From the NCBI RefSeq assembly GCF_016918565.1, contig NZ_JAFFQD010000039.1:1-49863 (forward strand): a stretch of DNA of 49,863 bases, given 5' to 3'. The notes under the pieces were generated by a model. It had not been told where the DNA came from. It did not search any database and saw nothing but the letters and a program-made list of their open reading frames with translations. Of the stretch, positions 16,034 to 25,543 are shown piece after piece (position 1 is the first letter of the stretch; each line of letters starts with the position of its first letter). The DNA is from Desulfogranum marinum (GTDB lineage Bacteria; Desulfobacterota; Desulfobulbia; Desulfobulbales; Desulfobulbaceae). Both the position numbers and the translations under genes were made by a program.

Positions 16034-16918
16034 ATGTTTGATTATAAATTGATTAAAGCCATGGCCACGGTTGTATTGGAGCAAGGTTTCGAGAAGGCTG
16101 CGCAAAAGCTGTATATAAGCCAGTCAGCGGTCTCTCAACGGGTAAAGTTGCTGGAAGAGCAAACCGGAAGGGTTTTGCTGGTACGGTCCAATCCGCCTGT
16201 CCCTACAGATGCAGGTCGTCTTATTTTGAAGCACTACCAGCAGGTTATGAGCCTGGAAAAGGGAATGGTAGAAATGCTTGATCAGGACAGTCAGAGCACT
16301 TTTGTGCCTCTGACCATTGGACTGAATGCAGACAGTCTGGCCACATGGTTTGTGGAGGCTGTTGTCCCCTTACTTTTGACAGAACAGGTAACTCTTGATT
16401 TGCTGGTAGATGACCAGGAGCAAACTCTGAGCTATCTGAAAGCAGGCGAGGTCATGGGGTGTGTAAGCTCTCATGCACGACCTGTCCAAGGATGCACCAT
16501 GCATCACCTGGGAACCATGCATTACCGGTTGCTGGCAACCAGGGATTTTTGTACGACCTGGTTCCCGGAGGGGCTGACCACCGAGGCCGCAGCAGAGGCG
16601 CCGGCAGTTGTTTTTAATCGTAAAGATGGACTCCATCAACGATTGTTGGAAGAGATCTTGACCGAGGTACCTTCTCATTTCCCTGTTCACTATATTCCTT
16701 CCTCTGAGCAGTTTGTTGAATTGATACGCAAGGGACAGGCTTATGGTAGCGTGCCTGATTTGCAGGGGTGTCAGTATTTGCTCAGTCAAGAATTGGTAGA
16801 GCTGGTACCGGAAAAAGCCTATCCGGTACCCTTGTTTTGGCATGTGTGGAGTCACCGCTCAAGGTTATTGGAAAAAATCACCAAAATTTTAACCAGGGCA
16901 GGCTGTGTAATTTTTTAG
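16034..16918 (+). CDS. argP: LysR-family regulator ArgP (IciA)
   Basis: A 294-residue LysR-type transcription factor. The N-terminal winged helix-turn-helix is FDYKLIKAMATVVLEQGFEK then AAQKLYISQSAVSQRVKLLE. The effector-binding domain starts near residue 90 (LTIGLNADSLATWFVEAVVP), with the ArgP-typical NADSLATWF. ArgP senses lysine and arginine and activates argO. The divergent spacing of 133 bases, including T/A-rich sequence upstream of both starts, should hold its operator. It is of normal length with no lesion. Confidence 0.88.
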   Translation: MFDYKLIKAMATVVLEQGFEKAAQKLYISQSAVSQRVKLLEEQTGRVLLVRSNPPVPTDAGRLILKHYQQVMSLEKGMVEMLDQDSQSTFVPLTIGLNADSLATWFVEAVVPLLLTEQVTLDLLVDDQEQTLSYLKAGEVMGCVSSHARPVQGCTMHHLGTMHYRLLATRDFCTTWFPEGLTTEAAAEAPAVVFNRKDGLHQRLLEEILTEVPSHFPVHYIPSSEQFVELIRKGQAYGSVPDLQGCQYLLSQELVELVPEKAYPVPLFWHVWSHRSRLLEKITKILTRAGCVIF

Positions 16919-16947
16919 GGCAGGGCCTATTGCTCCTGAGAAAAAAA

Positions 16948-19900
16948 TCAATTATGGGGTAGGGTAGCGCGCGAAGCACCGAGGCCCAAAAGGTTCCGGA
17001 TGTCCTCAAGGATCAGGTACAGGGACGGGATTAAGACCAGGGTAATGGCAGTGGCGAAAAGAATACCAAACCCTAGTGAAATGGCCATGGGGATAAGAAA
17101 ACGCGCTTGCCGGGAGGTCTCAAATATCATTGGCAGGAGACCGAAAAAGGTAGTGAGCGTAGTGAGAAGAATGGGTCTGAATCTCGATACAGCGGCATTA
17201 ATGACTGCTGCATAAGCTGTGTGCCCTTGCTTGCGATTACGATTTGTAAGGTCAATCAGAACCAGTGAGTCATTGACCACTACGCCGGACAAAGCGACGA
17301 TGCCGAAAAATGAAACCAGGCTAAGAGAGAATCCCATCAGCAAGTGCCCCATGACCGCTCCAACTATACCAAAAGGGATTGCTGCCATGATAATAGCCGG
17401 TTGGCTGTAACTTTTGAAAATGATGGTAAGCAGAACATAGACAAGTAACAGCGCTACCAGCATCCCCTGGGCCAAAGCTGCCATGGATTTTTTTCTATCT
17501 GCCTGTTTCCCTTCAAAGGAAAAGTTAAGCCCTCCATAGCGGGTGGACAGCTCAGGCAGTAATTCGGTTTTGAGTGCGTCAATGACCTGGTCGCTTTTTT
17601 TAGCTGGAGTAATATCAGCTGTCACTTGTATCGTTCTACGCCCATCCCGGTGCTGGATAGAAGTAAAGGCCCGGCCTGGTGTTATGCGAACGACACTTGG
17701 TAGAGGTACTTCGCCTCCATCAGGTGTGCGGAGCATCATCCTTTCCAGGGTCAGCAGTGTTTCCCGTTCATGGAGTGGGTAGCGGAGCATTATTTTTATT
17801 TCATCCCGTCCTCGGAGCTGACGGTTGATTTCGTGACCGTAAAAGGAGGCTCGTATCTGGCGAGCAACCGAATTTGGGCTCAATCCCAGTCGATATCCCA
17901 GGGCATTGAGTTGGAAATCATACTGTTGCTTTCCCAGTTCAAACCCATCTTCGATTTCACTGACTATGGGAAACGTTTGCAAAAAGGTGACAATTTCGCG
18001 GCTGGCTCCATGCAATATCTCAGGATTTCGGTGTTGGAGTTCAAGGGTGAGGCCGGCGCCGGAACCAGGGCCACCGGAGTTTGATCGAAACCGTATCGAT
18101 TCTATGCCCGGCAATGTTCCCACATCTTTTCGCCAAAGATTGGTGAATTCATGGGTGGAAAGGGGGCGGATGTCAGGGGGGGTAAGGTAGATTCGTATCC
18201 ATCCTGTGTTGTCATTGATCATCGATTGGGTGCCCTGTACCAGCTCACTTCCCCCGTAGTCGTCAGCTATTTTTTTTGCAGAATGAAGAAGAGTGGTAAG
18301 TGTGGCCTCCACTTTTTTAGCGGATGCCCCGACGGGCAATTCAAACGAGACATAGGCCCTGTCGGATTCTACCTTGGGAAACATGGTCATGCCCATATGC
18401 CCACTTTTGATATAAGCACCGGTCAAAAGCAGTATGATCATGGCTATGGCGGTGCTGATGTAGCGATAGCGTAGTGCTATAATAATGAGAGGGGTGAAGC
18501 TTTTTTTTATGATTTTGGTTATCCCATTGCTAATGCGTGCCTGCATCCTCTCCAGCAATACTCCAATGCGTCCTTGAAGAGGGCGCTGATGACCCAGGTG
18601 GGCCGGCAAAACAAATAAAGCTTCAATAAGAGAGATGAAAAAAACCATCCCCACGACCACCGGAATGGCACGAAAAATTTTGCCCATTACACCGGGAATA
18701 AAATAAAGCGGCATAAAGGTCACAATATTTGTCAGGACGGCAAATGTTACAGGTGCTGCCATTTCCCGGGCACCTATAAGAGCTGCCTCAAGCGTATTAT
18801 ATCCCAGCTGGCGAAGACGGTAGACATTTTCCCCTATGATAATGGTGTCGTCCACCACAATCCCAAGAGAAACGATAAAGGCGAACAACGAAACCATATT
18901 CACCGAAACATCAAAAAAAGGAAGAAAGAGCAGTGAGCCGAGAAAGGAAACCGGGATGCCCATGGTGACCCAGAAAGCTAACCGGGGCTCAAGGAAGAGG
19001 CCGAGCAGGAGGAACACCAACGCCAGGCCGAGGTAGCCGTTTTTGAGCAACAGATCCAGTCGTTGTTGATAGATAAGGGAGCGGTCATTGACCGTATCAA
19101 CGCTGAGCCCGTCCGGCAACGTACCGCGCAATGTTTTTACCCGTTTTTTGACTGCGTCGGCTATCTCTATGGGGCCCTGGTCCCCTACTCGAAAGACCTC
19201 TATACCAATGGCGGGCAAACCATTGTAGTGCATCGCCTGGTCTGTTTCTTCAAACCCGTCTTTGATGTCGGCAATATCACCCAGTCGGAGCTGTGAGCCT
19301 TCATCGGTCATCAGAACCGGAATGGAGGCGAATTCACGGCCAACATTGCGACGTTCCTTCATCCGTAACTGTACATCGCCACTCGTTGTTTTTATGGTGC
19401 CTCCGGGAAGGTCAATCGAGCCGTTTTTGATTTTTTCGGCCAGGCTCTGCATGGTTAACCCATAGGCACGGAGTGTTTCCTGGCTCACATTCACTGCTAT
19501 TTCCAGCGGACGGTTTCCCTGCAGTTCCAGCTGGGAAATGAGTGGATCAAGCAGGAGTTGATCCCTGACCATTTCCGCAGATTCCTTGAGTACGGCATCG
19601 GAAAGCGCACCAAAGAGAATCAGGGTGATAACCGAACGGCGGCGCGAGGGAATAGTTACCTTTGGTTCTTCTGCATCATCGGGAAAAGAGTTGATCCGGT
19701 CAACTTCGTTTTTGATATCAACAGCCAACTGCTGTAGGTCTGTGTCAGCCAATGCTTCAGCCGTAACCGTTCCCCTCCCCTCGACCGCAGTGCTCTGAAC
19801 CTGTTCAATGCCCTCCAGAGAAGAAATCGCCTCTTCAACGGGCAGGATAATGCCGTCTACCACTTCTTCAGGGCTTGCACCGGGGTAGGCAACACTTATG

Positions 19901-20064
19901 TGAACTTCATCACGTTCAAATTCAGGAAAGACTTCCTGCTTAATCTGAGTGCCCCAGTAGATGCCGCCAATGAGAAAAAACAGCATGAGTATGTTTGCTG
20001 CAACAGGGTTGGTCGCCATCCAGTGAATGGGGCCTGCATGGGTGGAGTAAAGTGTGTCTTTCAC
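16948..20064 (-). CDS. RND efflux pump inner-membrane transporter (AcrB family)
   Basis: A 1038-residue proton-driven efflux transporter. The N-terminal helix is followed by a porter domain opening with EVFPEFERDEVHISVAYPGASPEEV. The proton-relay aspartates are in the fourth membrane segment (FIVSLGIVVDDTIIIGENVYRL), and PVTFAVLTNIVTFMPLYFIPG follows. The second half repeats the fold, with VALSGVVVNDSLVLIDLTNR and FRPILLTTLTTFFGLLPMI. It assembles with the periplasmic adaptor and outer-membrane protein encoded directly upstream; the 4-base overlap with the adaptor shows translational coupling. The substrate is unknown, and the sequence lies closer to multidrug than to metal RND pumps. Confidence 0.92.
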   Translation of the reverse strand: MKDTLYSTHAGPIHWMATNPVAANILMLFFLIGGIYWGTQIKQEVFPEFERDEVHISVAYPGASPEEVVDGIILPVEEAISSLEGIEQVQSTAVEGRGTVTAEALADTDLQQLAVDIKNEVDRINSFPDDAEEPKVTIPSRRRSVITLILFGALSDAVLKESAEMVRDQLLLDPLISQLELQGNRPLEIAVNVSQETLRAYGLTMQSLAEKIKNGSIDLPGGTIKTTSGDVQLRMKERRNVGREFASIPVLMTDEGSQLRLGDIADIKDGFEETDQAMHYNGLPAIGIEVFRVGDQGPIEIADAVKKRVKTLRGTLPDGLSVDTVNDRSLIYQQRLDLLLKNGYLGLALVFLLLGLFLEPRLAFWVTMGIPVSFLGSLLFLPFFDVSVNMVSLFAFIVSLGIVVDDTIIIGENVYRLRQLGYNTLEAALIGAREMAAPVTFAVLTNIVTFMPLYFIPGVMGKIFRAIPVVVGMVFFISLIEALFVLPAHLGHQRPLQGRIGVLLERMQARISNGITKIIKKSFTPLIIIALRYRYISTAIAMIILLLTGAYIKSGHMGMTMFPKVESDRAYVSFELPVGASAKKVEATLTTLLHSAKKIADDYGGSELVQGTQSMINDNTGWIRIYLTPPDIRPLSTHEFTNLWRKDVGTLPGIESIRFRSNSGGPGSGAGLTLELQHRNPEILHGASREIVTFLQTFPIVSEIEDGFELGKQQYDFQLNALGYRLGLSPNSVARQIRASFYGHEINRQLRGRDEIKIMLRYPLHERETLLTLERMMLRTPDGGEVPLPSVVRITPGRAFTSIQHRDGRRTIQVTADITPAKKSDQVIDALKTELLPELSTRYGGLNFSFEGKQADRKKSMAALAQGMLVALLLVYVLLTIIFKSYSQPAIIMAAIPFGIVGAVMGHLLMGFSLSLVSFFGIVALSGVVVNDSLVLIDLTNRNRKQGHTAYAAVINAAVSRFRPILLTTLTTFFGLLPMIFETSRQARFLIPMAISLGFGILFATAITLVLIPSLYLILEDIRNLLGLGASRATLPHN

Positions 20065-21323
20065 AGGGAAGCTTTGGGAGGAGTAGGAGTGTTGGGAATA
20101 CTAACCGAAATGTGCATACCTTGGATCGGGGCAGCCACCGTGGAGGTAATAACCAGATCTCCGTCATGCAGGCCGTGATCAATGTAGGCTTGCTCCTGGT
20201 TTTGCCAGATGACGGAGACCGGTCGAATTTCAAGGGTATTTTCCTTGGTTGCGATGAAGACGCTCTGGTCAGGGCGTACAGCGCTTCGCGGTATTTGAAA
20301 ACAATTTTTAAGTGGAGTGCCGGTAATGGTTGTTCGCACAACAGAACCCAGGAGGAGGGGGATTTTGCCGGTTGATCGATCAGTGGGTTGGGCAACTTCT
20401 ATCAGCACCCTGGCCATAAGTCCTTTGGGGTCTACATCACCAAGCAGGCGAATAATTTTTCCCTGCCAATAAGCAGCAGCCTCTTGGTCGCTAATGGCAG
20501 TGATTTTTACAGGCGAACCATATTTTTCATCCTCTGGGAGCAGTATGTTTGCCAGTTCCTGTTGAGCCAGGGTTGCCCGAACCCAGAAAACATCTGTGCC
20601 AGCCAGAGTGGCGATGGTGGTTTGGCTGCTGACCTGTGCCCCGACTTCGGCATTGGTATCAAGCACGATAGCGTTAAAAGGACAAAGCAATTGGGTGCGA
20701 TCGAGGTTGAGCTTGGCCATGGCTACATCTGTCTCGGCAGCAGCTTTTGCTGCCTTTGCTTGCGCCAACTGCGGTTTGCGAAGGGCGAGGTCGATTGGCG
20801 CATCTTTTAAATTTACTCCTGAAAATTCCGAAATCAGTTCATATTCTCTGCGGGCAACGGACTGGTTACCTTGTTCCAGACGTAAATCCATGACAGCTTT
20901 TTCAAGATCATTGCGGCGTCGCTGATAGGTTAATTTATAATCACGCGAGTCCAATTGCAGAACAGTGTCGCCTTTTTGCAGAATTCCTCCGGGGACGAGA
21001 TTCGGGTGTACATCTTCAACCGTTCCTGCGATAGCAGGCTTGAGAGCCAGCGTGTTGGCGCTCAGGACTGTACCCAATGTCTCTATCCGGCGGGGAAAGG
21101 TCGCTTGCTGAACAGGTATTGCCTTGACTACAGTCTGCATTTTGGCAGGAGGCTTACGCTCTGCTTTAGGTTTACTTTTGATAATTTGTTGAGCCATTAC
21201 CAGGCCGCCGGCGCATATAAGGACAACCAGGCCAAGAGCCAAGAGGCGTTGTCCTCTTGTACGTTTGGGCGTGGGGGTGTCCGGGTGAACTGGATTTTGA
21301 ATGGGCTTCTGCTCTTTACTCAT
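20061..21323 (-). CDS. RND efflux periplasmic adaptor (HlyD/AcrA family)
   Basis: A 420-residue membrane-fusion protein. A single N-terminal membrane anchor (RLLALGLVVLICAGGLVMA) follows a charged 25-residue cytoplasmic tail. The lipoyl half-motif lies in LSANTLALKPAIAGTVEDVH, an alpha-helical hairpin spans about residues 120-195, and the second half-motif LDRTQLLCPFNAIVLDTNAE contains the usual D-R-T-x-L-x-x-P-F. Beta-barrel and membrane-proximal domains follow. It links the inner-membrane pump to the outer-membrane channel. Its stop overlaps the pump start. It has no lipobox, so a membrane anchor rather than a lipid is inferred. Confidence 0.9.
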   Translation of the reverse strand: MSKEQKPIQNPVHPDTPTPKRTRGQRLLALGLVVLICAGGLVMAQQIIKSKPKAERKPPAKMQTVVKAIPVQQATFPRRIETLGTVLSANTLALKPAIAGTVEDVHPNLVPGGILQKGDTVLQLDSRDYKLTYQRRRNDLEKAVMDLRLEQGNQSVARREYELISEFSGVNLKDAPIDLALRKPQLAQAKAAKAAAETDVAMAKLNLDRTQLLCPFNAIVLDTNAEVGAQVSSQTTIATLAGTDVFWVRATLAQQELANILLPEDEKYGSPVKITAISDQEAAAYWQGKIIRLLGDVDPKGLMARVLIEVAQPTDRSTGKIPLLLGSVVRTTITGTPLKNCFQIPRSAVRPDQSVFIATKENTLEIRPVSVIWQNQEQAYIDHGLHDGDLVITSTVAAPIQGMHISVSIPNTPTPPKASL

Positions 21324-21375
21324 GAACCTTCTTTTTGTTGTTAACTATTTGTATTGTAATAAATAAAGCCGCTGG

Positions 21376-22791
21376 TTACTGCTGAGCTGTCGAGAGGGGC
21401 ATTGTCTCGTTTGGCACCAGCTGATCTGTCCAGGTGCCACCCAGCGCCTTGTGCAGGGTCACCCTTGTCTGAACAAGATCTCTTTCTGTGGTTATTCGGT
21501 CCTGTTCAGCGGTAATAAGATTGATTTGTTCTCTGATCACAGGAAGGTAATCGCTGAGACCGTTGAGGTATCGCCATGTCGCTTCCCGATAAGCCATCTG
21601 TGCGAGCTCGATTTGTTGGTCGATATTGGCGATGCTTTTTCGGTATTGCTGCTCAAAAACCAATGCGTCTTCTACCTCTTTGAGGGCCAAAACTACGCTC
21701 TCGCGATAGGCGGCAAGTCTTTCTTCAGCTACTGCCAGGGTTCGTTGGACCTCTGCCGACCTGGCACCGCCATCCACAAGCGGTGTCGCAAAACTTGCTG
21801 CCAGGCGGAAAAGCCAGGCGTCCAGAAGAGATTCTATAATGCTGGAGTTGTATGTTAATGCACCGGTCAGGCTGAGCTGAGGCAGTCGGTCCGCTTTTGC
21901 GGCAGCGATGGCCCAGGTTGCTCCCTGTAGTTGCAGTCCCTTGGAGCGAATATCCGGCCGCTGGGCGAGCAGATCCGCAGGAAGACCACCTGGGGGGATG
22001 GCAGGGATCGATGGGAAGAGTTGTTGCGCCGTATTAAGCGGAGCTGTGGGCGGACGGCCAATCAGGATGGCCAGCCTATGGAGTGCTGTTTGTTTTGTCC
22101 TTTCAATGGTTATGAGTGCCCCTTCAATACCGGTGATGGTTTGGTTCTGCTGGTAGACATCCAGCGCACTCGCCTTGGATGTGGCAAAACGAAGTTCAAT
22201 CAGCTCCAAGAGGCGTTTGTTGAGATTAAGCTGCTTGTGCAGCTGTGCCCCCTGTTGGCGGGCACTGATAAGGTCCAGCCATGCTATGGCAATTTCAGCA
22301 CTCAGGCTCATCGCGGCTGCATACACATCCTCGTTTTTAGCTTGAGCATCAAGCTGTGCCTGGTTTTTTGCTGATTTTACTCTCCCCCATAGGTCAACTT
22401 CATAGCCTACGCTGAGGCCTAAGGAAAAGTCATCTGTGTTGGTTTCGGTACCGTCCTCTTGGCCGGTACGATTGTGGGCACCGCCGGCAAGGGCATTGAG
22501 GTGAGGAAAACTGTCTGCTCCAGCTTTGCGAGCCACTGCACGTGCCTGGGCAAGCCTTGCCCATGTTTGCTGTAAGGAAAAATTATGCTGTAATCCTTCT
22601 TCTATAAGCTCGTCAAGTTCCTTGTTGTCAAATTGTGTCCACCAGGGTACAAGGTGATCTTGTTTCTCTGTGTAGAATCGATAGGTTGGCGGAACCAGGT
22701 GTGCCGCCGGCTCGGTGAGTGGGGTATGAAAATCCGTACATCCGGGCAGGAAAGCCACAAAGAGAATGAGTAAAAAAGAACGTTGATACAT
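21376..22791 (-). CDS. Outer-membrane efflux lipoprotein (NodT/TolC family)
   Basis: A 471-residue outer-membrane factor. The ATG at 22791 is chosen because it starts a lipoprotein signal MYQRSFLLILFVAFLPGC with lipobox LPGC; codons further upstream are unlike a leader. The two repeated coiled-coil halves follow, with WWTQFDNKELDELIEEGLQHN, LPAD-LLAQRPDIR (a hallmark of the NodT group) and ALKEVEDAL near the end. It forms the trimeric exit duct of the tripartite efflux system with the adaptor and pump genes downstream. It lies 52 bases upstream of the adaptor, at the head of the operon. Confidence 0.9.
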   Translation of the reverse strand: MYQRSFLLILFVAFLPGCTDFHTPLTEPAAHLVPPTYRFYTEKQDHLVPWWTQFDNKELDELIEEGLQHNFSLQQTWARLAQARAVARKAGADSFPHLNALAGGAHNRTGQEDGTETNTDDFSLGLSVGYEVDLWGRVKSAKNQAQLDAQAKNEDVYAAAMSLSAEIAIAWLDLISARQQGAQLHKQLNLNKRLLELIELRFATSKASALDVYQQNQTITGIEGALITIERTKQTALHRLAILIGRPPTAPLNTAQQLFPSIPAIPPGGLPADLLAQRPDIRSKGLQLQGATWAIAAAKADRLPQLSLTGALTYNSSIIESLLDAWLFRLAASFATPLVDGGARSAEVQRTLAVAEERLAAYRESVVLALKEVEDALVFEQQYRKSIANIDQQIELAQMAYREATWRYLNGLSDYLPVIREQINLITAEQDRITTERDLVQTRVTLHKALGGTWTDQLVPNETMPLSTAQQ

Positions 22792-22989
22792 GCTATTGCA
22801 GTCAGTGTGGCCAAATTGATGATTGACAAAAACTCTAAGATACGATTGACTTGTACTTATCCGTCTGTAACTCACTAGATGTTTCAGTAATGAAAAGAGT
22901 GTAACAGAGCATGTGGGAGATGGCAATCAACAACGGGATTGAAACCGTCACGATTTTCAGGGCATATCAGATGATTTCCGGTACATATT

Positions 22990-23556
22990 ATGATTGATAC
23001 ATCAGGCCACCATTTAGTGTATGGAGTTCTTCAGGATTACCTGACCGGCGAGGAGTTGCAAGATACTGATGACGAGCGTATTCGTCAGGATTTAATGCGC
23101 CTGCTGGTAGAGGATTTAGGATTTTCTCGTCAGGAGCTGGAACCACGATTGCAGATTGTATCGGAGTTTAATGGCAAGCGGGTGGAAACACAGATTGAGC
23201 TGACCGCCAGCGTCAACGGGAAGCGATTGTTTATTTTGCGGTATGGTGCAGGCTCATTGGTGACCAGGGAAAAAGCGGCGATTGCCGCAGCACGGATTCT
23301 TGACCCCGAGTATGCTATACCACTGGCTGTGGTCACTAACGGCAGAGATGCCGAACTCCTTGATACCGGAACCGGTAAAGTGCTTGCGACAGGCATGGGC
23401 TGTATCCCCAGTCGTGAACAGGCAGAAAAGATGAAGGAAGACTGCAGCTTTGAACCCTATTTAGATGTTGAACAGCGGGAAAGGGCACTACGGATTCTTA
23501 ATGTTTTTGATGAGGAAATTTGTTGTGTGGGACTTAAGTGTAAAACTACGGAATAG
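22990..23556 (+). CDS. Type I restriction R-subunit N-terminal-like (HSDR_N_2) protein
   Basis: A 188-residue protein matching the stand-alone form of the HsdR N-terminal domain. Visible features are a helical start, LVEDLGFSRQELEPRLQI, then GKRVETQIELTASVNGKRLF, REKAAIAAARILDPEYAIPLAVVTNG, and a closing region with paired cysteines (EICCVGLKC). The central strand motifs resemble a PD-(D/E)XK nuclease core, but the catalytic residues are not clear enough to claim activity. There are no restriction S or M subunits nearby. It ends six bases before the DAHP synthase start, so the two are probably cotranscribed. Function unknown. Confidence 0.65.
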   Translation: MIDTSGHHLVYGVLQDYLTGEELQDTDDERIRQDLMRLLVEDLGFSRQELEPRLQIVSEFNGKRVETQIELTASVNGKRLFILRYGAGSLVTREKAAIAAARILDPEYAIPLAVVTNGRDAELLDTGTGKVLATGMGCIPSREQAEKMKEDCSFEPYLDVEQRERALRILNVFDEEICCVGLKCKTTE

Positions 23557-23561
23557 AGACA

Positions 23562-24911
23562 ATGAGTGATTTAAAGCAATGGAGTAAGTCAAGTTGGCAG
23601 CAATACGAAGCGTTACAACAACCTAACTGGCCGGATAAGGAAAAATATGAGGCCGTTGTCAGCGCTCTTGCCACCTTGCCGCCCCTTGTTTTTGCTGGTG
23701 AAATTCGTGACCTGAAGACCCTGTTGGGAAAAGCCGGTGCCGGTGAGGCCTTTTTGCTGCAAGGCGGCGACTGCTCAGAGGAATTTTCCCGCTGCACCGC
23801 GCCCAATATCAGGGAAACCTTGAAAGTATTACTGCAAATGGCTGTCATCCTTACGTATGCCGGGGATAAACCGGTTGTCAAAGTTGGGCGCATTGCCGGG
23901 CAGTATGCTAAACCTCGATCAAGCGACACTGAAAATGTCGATGGGGTTGAAATGCCCAGTTATCGAGGCGACATGGCTAACTCAGCGGAGCCTAACCTGG
24001 AAGCCAGGATTCCAGATCCTGAAAGGTTGATGAAAGGGTACAACATGTCTGCTGCAACCTTGAATCTGCTGCGGGCATTTACCCGAGGTGGTTTCAGTTC
24101 GCTGCACCGCGTGCAAGCCTGGAACCAGGAGTTTGTCAAAAGGTCTCCCATGGGGCGTTCGTACGAGCGACTGGCCAAGCAAATCAGTCATGCGCTTAAA
24201 TTCATGGAAACCATAGGCATTGCAACTGATATTCCACAGATGAAGCAGGCACAGTTTTTTACCTCTCATGAAGCGCTGTTTCTGGGCTACGAAGAGGCAT
24301 TGACTCGAGAAGACTCTGTAGACGGCGGCTGGTATGACTGTTCCGGGCATATGCTTTGGATAGGAGATAGAACCAGGCAGCTTGAAGGTGCCCACATAGA
24401 GTTTTTGCGCGGTGTCAACAATCCGCTGGGAATGAAAGTCGGCCCTAATCATAATATAGACGAAATACTAAGGATCCTAGACCGGCTTAACCCGGAGAAC
24501 GAACCGGGACGGATGACGCTTATTACACGGTTTGGGGCTCGACAGATTGAAAAGCACTTGCCCCCCTTGCTGCGAGCCATTAAGTCGGCCGGCAAAGAGG
24601 TCCTCTGGAGCTGTGATCCTATGCATGCCAACACCTTTAATTCTGAAAGCGGGCATAAGACCAGGGATTTTGAAAATATCCTCTGCGAATTGCGCTGCTT
24701 TTTCGAACTGCACTGGTCAGAAGGCACTGTGCCGGGCGGGGTTCACTTTGAATTAACCGGTGACGATGTCACTGAGTGTATTGGTGGGGCACGAAAACTC
24801 TCTGATGCGCAGCTCAGTCAGCGCTACCTGACAACCTGCGATCCGCGTTTAAATGCTGAGCAATCGCTTGAAATGGCATTCCAGATAGCGGAGATGATCA
24901 GGACCTCATAA
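23562..24911 (+). CDS. Class II 3-deoxy-7-phosphoheptulonate (DAHP) synthase
   Basis: A 449-residue enzyme joining phosphoenolpyruvate and erythrose 4-phosphate, the first step of the shikimate pathway to aromatic amino acids. Class II hallmarks are present: LPPLVFAGEI, the metal-binding cysteine in LLQGGDCSEEF, VVKVGRIAGQYAKPRS, SYRGD, ARIPDPERLMKGY, the Lys in GMKVGPN, LITRFGA, WSCDPMHANT, the ExxG pattern GGVHFELTGDDVTEC, and the C-terminal YLTTCDPRLNAEQSLEMAF. The length is normal for class II and unlike class I. It starts six bases after the HsdR_N-like gene and ends before a clear terminator. No other aro gene is in the window. Confidence 0.94.
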   Translation: MSDLKQWSKSSWQQYEALQQPNWPDKEKYEAVVSALATLPPLVFAGEIRDLKTLLGKAGAGEAFLLQGGDCSEEFSRCTAPNIRETLKVLLQMAVILTYAGDKPVVKVGRIAGQYAKPRSSDTENVDGVEMPSYRGDMANSAEPNLEARIPDPERLMKGYNMSAATLNLLRAFTRGGFSSLHRVQAWNQEFVKRSPMGRSYERLAKQISHALKFMETIGIATDIPQMKQAQFFTSHEALFLGYEEALTREDSVDGGWYDCSGHMLWIGDRTRQLEGAHIEFLRGVNNPLGMKVGPNHNIDEILRILDRLNPENEPGRMTLITRFGARQIEKHLPPLLRAIKSAGKEVLWSCDPMHANTFNSESGHKTRDFENILCELRCFFELHWSEGTVPGGVHFELTGDDVTECIGGARKLSDAQLSQRYLTTCDPRLNAEQSLEMAFQIAEMIRTS

Positions 24912-24943
24912 AATACAGTCTGTAAAAAAAATACGTTCTTTTT

Positions 24944-24980
24944 GCCCTGCCGGATTTTTTTTCCTGCAGGGCTTTTTTTT
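24944..24980 (+). terminator. Intrinsic terminator after DAHP synthase
   Basis: gccctgccgga and tcctgcagggc form a GC-rich stem across a T-rich loop, followed by nine T residues. It lies 33 bases after the stop codon. Confidence 0.85.
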
Positions 24981-25080
24981 TGGCTGCAGGATGAGAATAG
25001 ATTGTCCGGTAGTGGATAATCCAGGCGATGGCCCCGCGCCCACAAAAGGTGTCGGCTGTGGAGACCGGAAAAGAAGAGAG

Positions 25081-25533
25081 TTACGGCTTTTTTGAAGGGG
25101 GGGTAAAAAGGGAAACGATTTCTTGGGGGGAGTGAACTTGCAGAAGCTTGAGTCGATTCGTATGCTGTTTGAGCACGTTGCTGATATGAGCAAGTGCCTG
25201 CAGGTATTCAGAGGCGATTTCGGCCGGCGAGAGAAGGAGTGCAAACAGATAGACCGGTCGATTGTCAATGGCCTCAAAATTGACGCCCTGCATGCTGCGG
25301 CCAAAACAAAATATAATGTCCTTGAGGCCTGCAACTTTGCCATGGGGAATGGCCACCCCGTTGCCGACACCGGTGGAGCCAATCTGCTCCCGCTCAAGCA
25401 GGATAGAGTAGAGTCGTGCGCTGTCCAGGTTGTGGTAATTGTCTACAGCCATCTGTGCAAGTTCTTTGAGCGCAGATTCCTTGTTCGTAGCCTGCATGTC
25501 GAGAAGAATGCACTGTTGTTTGAACTGGAGCAT
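25081..25533 (-). CDS. ptsN: PTS IIA-like nitrogen-regulatory protein PtsN
   Basis: A 150-residue IIA domain of the fructose/mannitol type. The phosphorylated histidine is in VGNGVAIPHGKV near residue 64, with ALLLSP and LQALAHISNVL as other conserved blocks. PtsN ends the nitrogen phosphotransfer chain (PtsP-NPr-PtsN) and regulates rather than transports. The gene starts 10 bases after the rpoN stop, the classical neighbourhood. The usual hibernation-factor gene (hpf) between rpoN and ptsN is absent here. No membrane segment is seen, so it is cytoplasmic. Confidence 0.9.
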   Translation of the reverse strand: MLQFKQQCILLDMQATNKESALKELAQMAVDNYHNLDSARLYSILLEREQIGSTGVGNGVAIPHGKVAGLKDIIFCFGRSMQGVNFEAIDNRPVYLFALLLSPAEIASEYLQALAHISNVLKQHTNRLKLLQVHSPQEIVSLFTPPSKKP

Positions 25534-25543
25534 GATTGTGGGT

